From positions 62,001 to 126,000 of the forward strand of contig NZ_QUKD01000005.1 of the NCBI RefSeq assembly GCF_003480915.1: a stretch of 64,000 bases of DNA, written 5' to 3'. A model generated the notes under the pieces. That model searched no databases. It saw only the letters and a list, made by a program, of their open reading frames with translations, and was not told the origin of the DNA. The DNA comes from Parabacteroides sp. TM07-1AC (GTDB lineage: Bacteria; Bacteroidota; Bacteroidia; Bacteroidales; Tannerellaceae). Every line of letters begins with the position of its first letter. Within the stretch, counting starts at the first letter, position 1. A program made the position numbers and the translations under genes. Shown here piece after piece: positions 9,326 through 16,818 of this stretch.

Positions 9326-11122
9326 TTATCTACCCTGACGTTTACGTTCTGTTTCATCCAAAATGATCTTACGCATACGCATATAATTCGGAGTGATCTC
9401 CACATATTCGTCTGCCTTGATATATTCCAGCGCATCTTCCAGGCTGAATACCAAAGGAGGAGCCAATGATACTTTATCATCAGAACCCGAAGCACGCATA
9501 TTGGTCAGCTTCTTCGACTTCGTAACATTCACAACCAGGTCACCTTCTTTTGTATGCTCACCTACGACCTGCCCGGCATAAACTTCTTCCTGCGGAGAGA
9601 TGAAGAAACGTCCGCGTGACTGCAGGTTATTCAAGGCATAAGCAAACGCTGTGCCTGTTTCCATGGCAATGATAGAACCATTGTTACGACGTTCGATATC
9701 ACCCTTCCAAGGCTGATATTCCAGGAAACGATGTGCCATGATTGCTTCACCGGCAGAAGCGGTCAGAACAGCATTGTTCAAACCGATGATACCACGTGAA
9801 GGAATATTAAATTCAAGATGCATACGGTCGTTCTTACTTTCCATCATCGTCATTTCCCCCTTACGCTTGGTCACCATATCAATGATACGGCTGGAAGATT
9901 CTTCCGGGAGATTGATAGTCAGCTGTTCAACCGGCTCACATTTTACGCCGTCTATCTCTTTGATGATAACCTGAGGCTGTCCTACCTGCAATTCGTAACC
10001 TTCACGACGCATTGTTTCGATCAATACGGACAAATGAAGTACGCCACGACCATATACCAGCCATGAATCGGCAGAGTCTGTCGGGACCACACGCAAGGCA
10101 AGGTTCTTGTCCAACTCTTTCTGCAAACGTTCGAAGATATGACGTGATGTCACGAACTTACCGTCTTTACCGAAGAACGGAGAGTTATTGATCGTGAAGA
10201 GCATAGACATGGTAGGCTCATCAATAGCGATCGTAGGCAGCGGTTCCGGTTCATTAACATCGGCAATCGTTTCACCGATCTCAAAACCTTCGATTCCGAT
10301 CAAAGCACAGATATCACCTGATTGAACAGAAGATACTTTTGTACGGCCTAAACCTTCAAAGACATCGACTTCCTTAATCTTGGATTTGACCATCGATCCG
10401 TCACGCTTGCACAGCATAACGTCCTGTCCTTCTTTCAGCTCACCCCGGTGAACACGTCCGACAGCGATACGTCCGACATATTTAGAATAATCCAGTGATG
10501 TGATCAACATCTGAGGAGTTCCTTCCAGCACTTTCGGTTCCGGAATATATTCAATGATGGCATCCAGCAATGCCAGAATATCCTCTTTCGGCTCTTTCCA
10601 GTCGGTCGACATCCATCCCTGCTTGGCAGAACCATAGATTGTCGGGAAGTCCAACTGTTCTTCCGTAGCATCCAGGCTGAACATCAATTCGAAAACCATT
10701 TCCTGCACTTCCGACGGACGACAGTTCGGTTTGTCTACCTTATTGATAACCACAATCGGTTTCAGTCCCAGCTGAATTGCTTTTTGTAATACGAAGCGGG
10801 TCTGAGGCATCGGTCCTTCAAACGCGTCGACCAGCAGCAAGCAACCATCGGCCATGTTCAATACACGCTCTACTTCACCTCCGAAGTCAGCGTGACCCGG
10901 AGTATCAATAATATTGATTTTGTAATCTTTATAATTAATAGAGACATTCTTGGCCAAAATCGTAATTCCTCGTTCACGTTCCAAATCATTGTTGTCCATG
11001 AACTGATCCGGTTCTGCCTGTCCTTCACGGAAAAGCTTACCGGCTAATAACATCTTATCCACAAGCGTCGTTTTGCCGTGGTCTACGTGCGCGATAATCG
11101 CGATGTTTCTGAGTTTTTGCAT
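9326..11122 (-). CDS. typA: Ribosome-associated GTPase TypA/BipA
   Basis: Translational GTPase of the EF-G-like class that acts on the ribosome in assembly and stress adaptation. The G1 motif AHVDHGKTTL sits near residue 12, G2/G3 appear as ERGITI and DTPGHADFGGE, and G4 as NKVD. The 598-residue length and the C-terminal TypA-specific domain (NMRASGSDDKVSLAPP near residue 540) are standard. The ATG at 11122 directly precedes MQKLRNIAIIAHVDHGK, as in other TypA proteins. It has its own promoter and shares a terminator with the convergent 8603 gene. Confidence 0.98.
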   Translation of the reverse strand: MQKLRNIAIIAHVDHGKTTLVDKMLLAGKLFREGQAEPDQFMDNNDLERERGITILAKNVSINYKDYKINIIDTPGHADFGGEVERVLNMADGCLLLVDAFEGPMPQTRFVLQKAIQLGLKPIVVINKVDKPNCRPSEVQEMVFELMFSLDATEEQLDFPTIYGSAKQGWMSTDWKEPKEDILALLDAIIEYIPEPKVLEGTPQMLITSLDYSKYVGRIAVGRVHRGELKEGQDVMLCKRDGSMVKSKIKEVDVFEGLGRTKVSSVQSGDICALIGIEGFEIGETIADVNEPEPLPTIAIDEPTMSMLFTINNSPFFGKDGKFVTSRHIFERLQKELDKNLALRVVPTDSADSWLVYGRGVLHLSVLIETMRREGYELQVGQPQVIIKEIDGVKCEPVEQLTINLPEESSSRIIDMVTKRKGEMTMMESKNDRMHLEFNIPSRGIIGLNNAVLTASAGEAIMAHRFLEYQPWKGDIERRNNGSIIAMETGTAFAYALNNLQSRGRFFISPQEEVYAGQVVGEHTKEGDLVVNVTKSKKLTNMRASGSDDKVSLAPPLVFSLEDALEYIKADEYVEITPNYMRMRKIILDETERKRQGR

Positions 11123-11143
11123 CGAAGACTAATTTATTGGCTG

Positions 11144-11151
11144 CAAAAATA
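11144..11151 (-). promoter_or_regulatory. -7 element of typA
   Basis: The minus strand reads TATTTTTG, a TAnnTTTG match, 21 bases before the typA ATG. Confidence 0.6.
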
Positions 11152-11214
11152 CGACATTTTTACGATATATATATGTCATTCATGTCTCAAAATACAAAAA
11201 ATAAGATGAAAAGT

Positions 11215-11245
11215 ATTGTATATCTCAAAGGAATGCCTACCTTTG
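11215..11245 (+). promoter_or_regulatory. Promoter of rpsO
   Basis: ATTG (near TTTG) at 11215-11218, then 19 bases, then TACCTTTG at 11238-11245. This is the best-formed complete Bacteroidota promoter in the window. Confidence 0.75.
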
Positions 11246-11292
11246 CATCCGCTTAGATAATATAGTATCAATTTATTAAAGTAAAAAGAATC

Positions 11293-11562
11293 ATGTTTTT
11301 AGATTCAGAAAAGAAAAAAGAAATTTTCGAAAAGTATGGTAAATCTGCTACTGACACAGGTTCGGCAGAAAGCCAGATCGCTTTGTTCACAGTTCGTATC
11401 GCACACTTGACAGAGCACCTGAAAAGTAATCACAAAGATTACAGTACAGAAAGAGCATTGAAGATGTTGGTTGGTAAACGTCGTCGTTTATTGGACTATC
11501 TGATCAAAGTTGATATCGAAAGATATCGTGCTATCATCAAAGAGCTTGGTATCAGAAAATAA
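11293..11562 (+). CDS. rpsO: 30S ribosomal protein S15
   Basis: Small-subunit protein that binds 16S rRNA at the central-domain junction. The 89 residues are the family length, with DTGSAESQIALFTVRI and HKDYSTERALKMLVGKRRRLLDYL, the characteristic rRNA-binding segments. It is monocistronic between a strong promoter and a strong hairpin terminator. In E. coli rpsO is followed by pnp; here the two are separated by nine kilobases, with pnp upstream. Confidence 0.99.
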   Translation: MFLDSEKKKEIFEKYGKSATDTGSAESQIALFTVRIAHLTEHLKSNHKDYSTERALKMLVGKRRRLLDYLIKVDIERYRAIIKELGIRK

Positions 11563-11586
11563 GAAACTACTTCTCCGGAAGTTACA

Positions 11587-11620
11587 AAAGGGCAACTCAA
11601 ACAAGGGTTGCCCTTTTTTT
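11587..11620 (+). terminator. Terminator of rpsO
   Basis: AAAGGGCAAC pairs with GTTGCCCTTT around an AAACAAG-type loop, and a run of T follows. Confidence 0.9.
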
Positions 11621-11657
11621 CTTTCAGCAAATTACATGGTAAAATAAAATATTAATG

Positions 11658-11665
11658 TAAATTTG
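11658..11665 (+). promoter_or_regulatory. -7 element of the XRE-cupin operon
   Basis: TAAATTTG matches TAnnTTTG, 46 bases before the ATG at 11712. Confidence 0.6.
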
Positions 11666-11711
11666 CGGCGTTTAGTTACAAATTAAAAGAGAATCTAAAA
11701 TAAACATACTT

Positions 11712-12296
11712 ATGGGAAACAACAAAATCATCGGAGCCAAAATTAAAAGTATCCGTGAATCAAAACAAATTTCCGTTGAAGAAGTAGCCGAACGTTCCGG
11801 CCTGGGTATCGAACAGATCGAACGCATAGAAAGTAATGTAGACTTTCCGTCACTGGCACCACTTATCAAAATAGCACGGGTACTCGGTGTCCGTCTGGGA
11901 ACATTCCTCGACGACCAGTCAGAACTGGGTCCGGTCATTTGCCGTAAGAAAGACAGCAACGACTCCAACAGCATCGGCTTTACCAACAACTCGATGGAAA
12001 ACCGCAAGCATATGGAATATCACTCTCTGTCACAGGATAAGTCCGGACGACATATGGAACCGTTCCTGATTGATGTTTCTCCATCAGAAGAAGGCGTTGA
12101 TTTCGTTCTTTCCACACACGAAGGCGAAGAATTTATTTATGTATTGGCGGGCGTGGTTGAAATAAACTACGGGAAGAATACCTATTTACTGGAAGAAGGC
12201 GACAGCATCTATTATGATTCTATCGTTGCACACCATGTTCATGCTGCAGCCGACAGCACTGCTAAAATACTTGGAGTTGTTTATACCCCGTACTAA
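11712..12296 (+). CDS. XRE-family regulator with C-terminal cupin domain
   Basis: 194 residues. An N-terminal Cro/CI-type helix-turn-helix (about 8-62; RESKQISVEEVAERSGLGIEQIERIE) is joined to a C-terminal cupin_2 barrel (about 110-190; HEGEEFIYVLAGVVEINYG, LEEGDSIYYDS, HHVHAA). This architecture belongs to small-molecule-sensing repressors of the PuuR/SutR type. It lies 13 bases ahead of an acyl-CoA synthetase gene with no terminator between them, so the two are very likely co-transcribed. The regulator may sense the ligase's substrate or product. The effector is unknown. Confidence 0.93.
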   Translation: MGNNKIIGAKIKSIRESKQISVEEVAERSGLGIEQIERIESNVDFPSLAPLIKIARVLGVRLGTFLDDQSELGPVICRKKDSNDSNSIGFTNNSMENRKHMEYHSLSQDKSGRHMEPFLIDVSPSEEGVDFVLSTHEGEEFIYVLAGVVEINYGKNTYLLEEGDSIYYDSIVAHHVHAAADSTAKILGVVYTPY

Positions 12297-12309
12297 TTGA
12301 CCGAAGGAT

Positions 12310-13965
12310 ATGGAAATACAATTACAGGATAAGACTTTAGGTCAATGGCTGGAACATTGGGCCACTACTACGCCGGACAAGGAATACGTGGTTTATTCCG
12401 ATCGCGACCTGCGTTTCACATGGAAAGAGTTTAACGAACGCGTAGACCGGATGGCAAAAGGTATGTTGTCCATCGGAATCGAACATGGTACACACGTAGG
12501 TATCTGGGCGACCAATGTGCCCGACTGGCTGACATTCCTTTATGCAGCCGCCAAGATCGGCGCCGTTGCCGTTACGGTAAATACAAACTATAAGCAGAAC
12601 GAACTGGAATTTCTCGTTGAGAATGCCGACATACATACAATGTGTATCACCGACGGCGTATTCGACGGAAGTTATGTAGATATGATGTACTCCATGCTTC
12701 CCGAGCTAAGGGAGTCACAACGCGGATACCTGAAAAGCAAGCGTTTCCCGCGACTGAAGAATGTGGTTTATATCGGCCAGGAGAAATACCGCGGCATGTA
12801 CAATACACCGGAATTATTGCTGCTGGGTGAAAATATCAGCGATGACAGACTGGAGGAAGCTAAAAAGCTCGTCAACTGCCATGATGTTGTCAACATGCAA
12901 TACACCTCCGGTACGACCGGTTTCCCGAAAGGGGTCATGCTGACGCATTATAACATTGCCAACAACGGTTTGTTGACCGGCGAACATATGAAATTTACTG
13001 CCGACGACAAACTTTGTTGCTGCGTTCCCCTCTTCCACTGCTTCGGCGTGGTGTTGGCTTCCATGAACGTGCTGACACACGGCTGTACACAGGTGATGGT
13101 CGAGAAATTCGACCCGCTGGTTGTACTGGCTTCCATCCACAAAGAACGTTGCACGGCTCTTTACGGCGTACCGACCATGTTCATTGCCGAACTGAATCAT
13201 CCGATGTTCCCGATGTTCGACCTTACCTCACTCCGCACCGGTATTATGGCGGGTTCACTTTGTCCGGTCGAACTGATGCGCCAGGTGGAAGAGAAAATGT
13301 ATATGAAGGTAACCAGTGTATACGGCTTGACGGAAACATCTCCGGGCATGACCCACTCCCGTATCGACGATCCGGCAGAGGCACGGCATAACACGGTAGG
13401 ACGTGACTTCGAATTTACGGAAGTCCGCGTTATCGACCCGGAAACCGGCGAAGAATGTCCTGTCGGCGTACAAGGGGAAATGTGTAACCGCGGTTACAAC
13501 AACATGAAAGGTTATTACAACAACCCTGCCGCCACAGCCGAAGTAATCGATAAAGACGGTTTCCTTCACAGCGGCGACCTCGGTATAAAAGATGAAAACG
13601 GATATTACCGTATTACCGGCCGTATCAAGGATATGATTATCCGCGGTGGAGAAAACGTATATCCGCGCGAAATAGAAGAGTTCCTGTATCACCTGGAAGG
13701 TGTGAAAGACGTACAGGTAGCCGCCGTTCCGTCCAAGAAGTACGGAGAGGAAGTGGGCGCTTTCATCATCCTGCACGAGGGTGTAACAATGACAGAAGAT
13801 ATAGTAAAGGACTTTTGCCGCGGCAAGATCGCTCGCCATAAGATACCGAAATATATTTTCTTCATCGATACATTCCCGATGACAGGTAGCGGCAAGATCC
13901 AAAAATTCAAACTGAAAGACCTGAGTCTGAAGTTACTTGCCGAACAAGGTATTACGCCGGTATAA
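12310..13965 (+). CDS. AMP-forming acyl-CoA synthetase (ANL family)
   Basis: Activates a carboxylic acid with ATP and CoA through an acyl-adenylate. All ANL core motifs are present in the 551 residues: the P-loop [16 protein letters not shown] (about 198), GLTETSPG (about 339), the hinge region [18 protein letters not shown] (about 420), [13 protein letters not shown] (about 447) and the catalytic C-terminal lysine in [10 protein letters not shown] (about 527). It resembles medium/long-chain fatty-acid ligases, but the exact acid cannot be assigned. It is the second gene of an apparent operon with the XRE-cupin regulator. Downstream is a 250-base gap with a 22-bp repeat array instead of a classical terminator. 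Confidence 0.93.
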   Translation: MEIQLQDKTLGQWLEHWATTTPDKEYVVYSDRDLRFTWKEFNERVDRMAKGMLSIGIEHGTHVGIWATNVPDWLTFLYAAAKIGAVAVTVNTNYKQNELEFLVENADIHTMCITDGVFDGSYVDMMYSMLPELRESQRGYLKSKRFPRLKNVVYIGQEKYRGMYNTPELLLLGENISDDRLEEAKKLVNCHDVVNMQYTSGTTGFPKGVMLTHYNIANNGLLTGEHMKFTADDKLCCCVPLFHCFGVVLASMNVLTHGCTQVMVEKFDPLVVLASIHKERCTALYGVPTMFIAELNHPMFPMFDLTSLRTGIMAGSLCPVELMRQVEEKMYMKVTSVYGLTETSPGMTHSRIDDPAEARHNTVGRDFEFTEVRVIDPETGEECPVGVQGEMCNRGYNNMKGYYNNPAATAEVIDKDGFLHSGDLGIKDENGYYRITGRIKDMIIRGGENVYPREIEEFLYHLEGVKDVQVAAVPSKKYGEEVGAFIILHEGVTMTEDIVKDFCRGKIARHKIPKYIFFIDTFPMTGSGKIQKFKLKDLSLKLLAEQGITPV

Positions 13966-14000
13966 AAAACAGACATAGACCTATCAACCAACCGATTACA

Positions 14001-14118
14001 GTTTCCTCGTAATTCCGTGCTTAGGAAACTCCAGTTTCCTGCGCGGGGAACTGCAATTTCCTGCCGAGGGAACTAGCGTTTCCTGCCTTGGAAACTGTAG
14101 TTTCCTAAGCAGGAAATT
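14001..14118. repeat. Intergenic array of 22-bp imperfect palindromic repeats (array A)
   Basis: GTTTCCT/ATTTCCT starts at 14001, 14034, 14056, 14078 and 14100, and its inverted partner GGAAACT/GGGAACT at 14024, 14046, 14068, 14090 and 14112. The last four units have exactly 22-base spacing; the first gap is 33. Each unit can fold as AGTTTCCT...GGAAACT. It lies between the acyl-CoA synthetase and ahcY. No repeat-spacer structure of the CRISPR kind is present, because the intervening bases are only four to six long. Confidence 0.85.
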
Positions 14119-14182
14119 TTGAAGACACCAGGGGATGATTATGTTTGTCCCCGGGAATTATCTGAACAACCTAATAATTTCT

Positions 14183-14190
14183 TATCTTTG
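14183..14190 (+). promoter_or_regulatory. -7 element of ahcY
   Basis: TATCTTTG matches TAnnTTTG, 26 bases before the ahcY ATG at 14217. No clear -33 box. Confidence 0.65.
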
Positions 14191-14216
14191 CCACACATTC
14201 AAAATAAGTATTATTT

Positions 14217-15635
14217 ATGTCACAATTATTTCCAACTAATCTGCCTTATAAAGTGGCGGATATGAGTTTGGCTGACTTTGGTCGCAAAGAGATCGAGATC
14301 GCCGAACACGAAATGCCGGGACTGATGGCTCTGCGCCAGAAATATGCCGATCAGAAACCTCTGAAAGGTGCCCGTATCACCGGCTCACTGCACATGACCA
14401 TTCAGACTGCAGTGTTAATCGAAACATTAGTTGCGTTGGGAGCAGATGTACGCTGGGCAAGCTGTAACATCTTCTCTACACAGGACCATGCCGCAGCGGC
14501 TATCGCAGCCGATGGCGTTCCCGTTTTTGCCTGGAAAGGTGAAACGCTGGAGGAATACTGGTGGTGTACTGACATGGCACTCCGTTTTCCTGACGGAAAA
14601 GGTCCTCATATGATTGTTGACGATGGCGGAGATGCCTCTTTACTGGTTCACATGGGATACCGTGCCGAAGATAACGCCGAAACGATCAATCGTAAGGGCG
14701 GTAATCACGAGGAACAGGTCATTCTGGATACTTTACACCGTATCCTGGAAGAAGATAACCAGCGCTGGCATCGTACAATCGCCGAGATGAAAGGTGTTTC
14801 GGAAGAGACAACTACCGGCGTACACCGCCTGTATCAGATGATGGAAAAAGGTGAACTGCTGGTTCCGGCCATCAACGTAAACGACTCGGTAACGAAATCC
14901 AAATTCGATAACCTGTACGGCTGCCGCGAATCATTGGCTGACGGCATCAAACGTGCTACTGACGTAATGATAGCCGGTAAAGTCGTTGTCGTTGCCGGCT
15001 ATGGCGATGTAGGTAAAGGTTGCGCCCATTCCATGCGTTCTTACGGAGCTCGTGTACTGGTGACGGAAATCGACCCGATCTGTGCTTTGCAGGCTGCAAT
15101 GGAAGGCTTCGAAGTAACAACGATGGAAGATGCCGTAAAAGAAGGTAATATCTTCGTTACGACAACCGGTAACTGCGACATCATCACGATCGAGCACATG
15201 ACACAGATGAAAGACCAGGCAATCGTTTGTAATATCGGTCATTTCGACAATGAAATACAAGTTGAAAAACTGGTGAACTACCCCAATATCCAGCACACCA
15301 ACATCAAGCCGCAGGTCGACAAATATACTTTCCCGACCGGAAACTCTATCTTCCTGCTGGCAGAAGGCCGTCTGGTTAACTTAGGTTGTGCAACCGGCCA
15401 CCCGTCATTCGTGATGAGCAACTCGTTCACCAATCAGGTACTGGCACAGATGGATTTGTGGCAGATGGCTTATGAAGTAGGTGTTTACCGCCTGCCGAAA
15501 CGTCTGGACGAAGAAGTTGCCCGCCTGCATCTCGAACGGATTGGCGTGAAACTGTCTAAACTGAGTCCTAAACAGGCCGAGTATATCGGGGTTCCGGTAG
15601 AAGGTCCGTATAAGGCTGATCATTACAGATACTAA
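14217..15635 (+). CDS. ahcY: Adenosylhomocysteinase
   Basis: NAD-dependent hydrolysis of S-adenosylhomocysteine to adenosine and homocysteine, clearing the product inhibitor of methyltransferases. The 472 residues contain the substrate-binding [18 protein letters not shown], the Rossmann motif [20 protein letters not shown] near residue 260, TGNCDIIT, and the C-terminal KADHYRY that closes the neighbouring subunit's NAD site. It has its own -7 promoter element. The only thing after the stop codon is the heptad inverted repeat, so read-through into the glycosyltransferase at 15760 is possible. Confidence 0.98.
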   Translation: MSQLFPTNLPYKVADMSLADFGRKEIEIAEHEMPGLMALRQKYADQKPLKGARITGSLHMTIQTAVLIETLVALGADVRWASCNIFSTQDHAAAAIAADGVPVFAWKGETLEEYWWCTDMALRFPDGKGPHMIVDDGGDASLLVHMGYRAEDNAETINRKGGNHEEQVILDTLHRILEEDNQRWHRTIAEMKGVSEETTTGVHRLYQMMEKGELLVPAINVNDSVTKSKFDNLYGCRESLADGIKRATDVMIAGKVVVVAGYGDVGKGCAHSMRSYGARVLVTEIDPICALQAAMEGFEVTTMEDAVKEGNIFVTTTGNCDIITIEHMTQMKDQAIVCNIGHFDNEIQVEKLVNYPNIQHTNIKPQVDKYTFPTGNSIFLLAEGRLVNLGCATGHPSFVMSNSFTNQVLAQMDLWQMAYEVGVYRLPKRLDEEVARLHLERIGVKLSKLSPKQAEYIGVPVEGPYKADHYRY

Positions 15636-15638
15636 TTC

Positions 15639-15756
15639 AATTGACAGTTGACAATTGACAGTTGACAATTATTCCGGCTTCCAGCCTATTGAATTTCAAA
15701 TTTAAAACCTAATTGTTAATCATCAATTGTCAATTGTCAATTGTTAATTGTCAATT
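15639..15756 (+). repeat. Heptad-repeat inverted pair, potential long RNA hairpin before a start codon
   Basis: The left arm, 15639-15670, is built from 7-base units TTGACAG/TTGACAA. The right arm, 15725-15756, is the inverted counterpart built from TCAATTG units. The 32-base arms differ at three positions, and each is G opposite T, so the plus-strand RNA could pair along the full 32 bases with three G-U wobbles. The loop is 54 bases. The right arm ends three bases before the ATG at 15760. Confidence 0.85.
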
Positions 15757-15759
15757 TTA

Positions 15760-16758
15760 ATGGATACAGCAACATTATCACTTATTATACCCGTATATAA
15801 CCGTCCGAACGAGGTTGATGAGTTACTGGATAGTCTTACCAAACAAACAAGGACAGACTTCGAGGTAATCATTGTCGAAGACGGTTCAAAGGATACCTGT
15901 AAACATATTACAGACAAGTATGCGGACAGACTGGCTGTATATTATTATTTTATCCCGAATGGTGGTCCGGGGAATGCCCGCAATCACGGTGCAACCAAAG
16001 CCAACAGCGATTACCTGATCGTTCTGGATTCCGATTGTATTCTGCCACCGGCTTATATCGAGGCTGTACATAAAGAACTTCAGAAAACCGGGGCCGATGC
16101 GTTCGGCGGTCCGGATAAAGCATCGGACAGCTTTACCGATGTGCAGAAAGCCATCAATTATTCGATGACCTCTTTCTTTACCACCGGAGGTATTCGCGGC
16201 GGAAAAAAGAAAATGGACAAGTTTTATCCCCGCAGTTTTAACATGGGGATCCGGAGAAGTGCTTATGAAGCATTAGAAGGCTTTTCTGCCATGCGCTTCG
16301 GAGAGGATATAGATTTTAGTATACGTCTTTACAAAAACGGTTATAAAGTATGCCTGTTCCCGTCTGCCTGGGTATTCCACAAGCGCCGGACAGACTGGAA
16401 GAAATTCTTCCGTCAGGTATATAATTCAGGTATTGCACGTATCTCTTTATTCAAGAAGTATCCGGATTCTTTGAAGATAGTACATCTACTACCTGCTGTT
16501 TTCACGTTGGGAACATTGTTTTTTCTTATCGGAGCGTTTTTCTGCAAATGGAGTTTATTGCCTCTGTTGATCTATTGCGTGCTGATATTCCTGGATTCAT
16601 CTTACCAGAATAAAAACTGCAAGATAGGATTCTTATCTATCATAGCCTCTTTTGTACAGCTCATCGGTTACGGCAGTGGCTTCCTGGCAGCTGTATGGAA
16701 TCTGTTGATATTGAAAAAAGAGAAATACTCAGCATTCCAAAAGAACTTTTATAAATAA
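15760..16758 (+). CDS. Family 2 glycosyltransferase with C-terminal membrane segments
   Basis: 332 residues. An N-terminal GT-A domain begins at once with LSLIIPVYNRPNEVDELL. The nucleotide-sugar and metal site is in LDSDCILPP (about 90), and a later GEDIDFSIRL supplies the family's ED motif. Two or three hydrophobic helices near the C-terminus (about 238-310) anchor it to the inner membrane. The ATG at 15760 is chosen: an upstream TTG at 15748 lies inside the inverted repeat and would add only four residues. It converges on the glycan operon across a shared terminator and may supply another transferase to that locus. Its acceptor is unknown. Confidence 0.9.
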   Translation: MDTATLSLIIPVYNRPNEVDELLDSLTKQTRTDFEVIIVEDGSKDTCKHITDKYADRLAVYYYFIPNGGPGNARNHGATKANSDYLIVLDSDCILPPAYIEAVHKELQKTGADAFGGPDKASDSFTDVQKAINYSMTSFFTTGGIRGGKKKMDKFYPRSFNMGIRRSAYEALEGFSAMRFGEDIDFSIRLYKNGYKVCLFPSAWVFHKRRTDWKKFFRQVYNSGIARISLFKKYPDSLKIVHLLPAVFTLGTLFFLIGAFFCKWSLLPLLIYCVLIFLDSSYQNKNCKIGFLSIIASFVQLIGYGSGFLAAVWNLLILKKEKYSAFQKNFYK

Positions 16759-16799
16759 AAAAAGCCGGGATTCACTTCAATTTGAATCCCGGCTTTTTT
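16757..16799. terminator. Bidirectional terminator between the GT2 gene and the glycan operon
   Basis: AAAAGCCGGGATTC pairs with GAATCCCGGCTTTT, flanked by A and T runs. It ends both the plus-strand GT2 gene and the minus-strand operon whose last gene stops at 16819. Confidence 0.9.
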
Positions 16800-16818
16800 A
16801 TGATTTAGCTTTTTTCTT

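Noticed and set aside
14001..14118. CRISPR array
   Set aside because: The intervening bases between palindromes are only a few bases long and not unique spacers, there are no cas genes, and the repeats are imperfect.
15639..15756. Insertion element with terminal inverted repeats
   Set aside because: The 54-base interior has no coding content, and the arms are heptad microsatellites rather than transposase ends.
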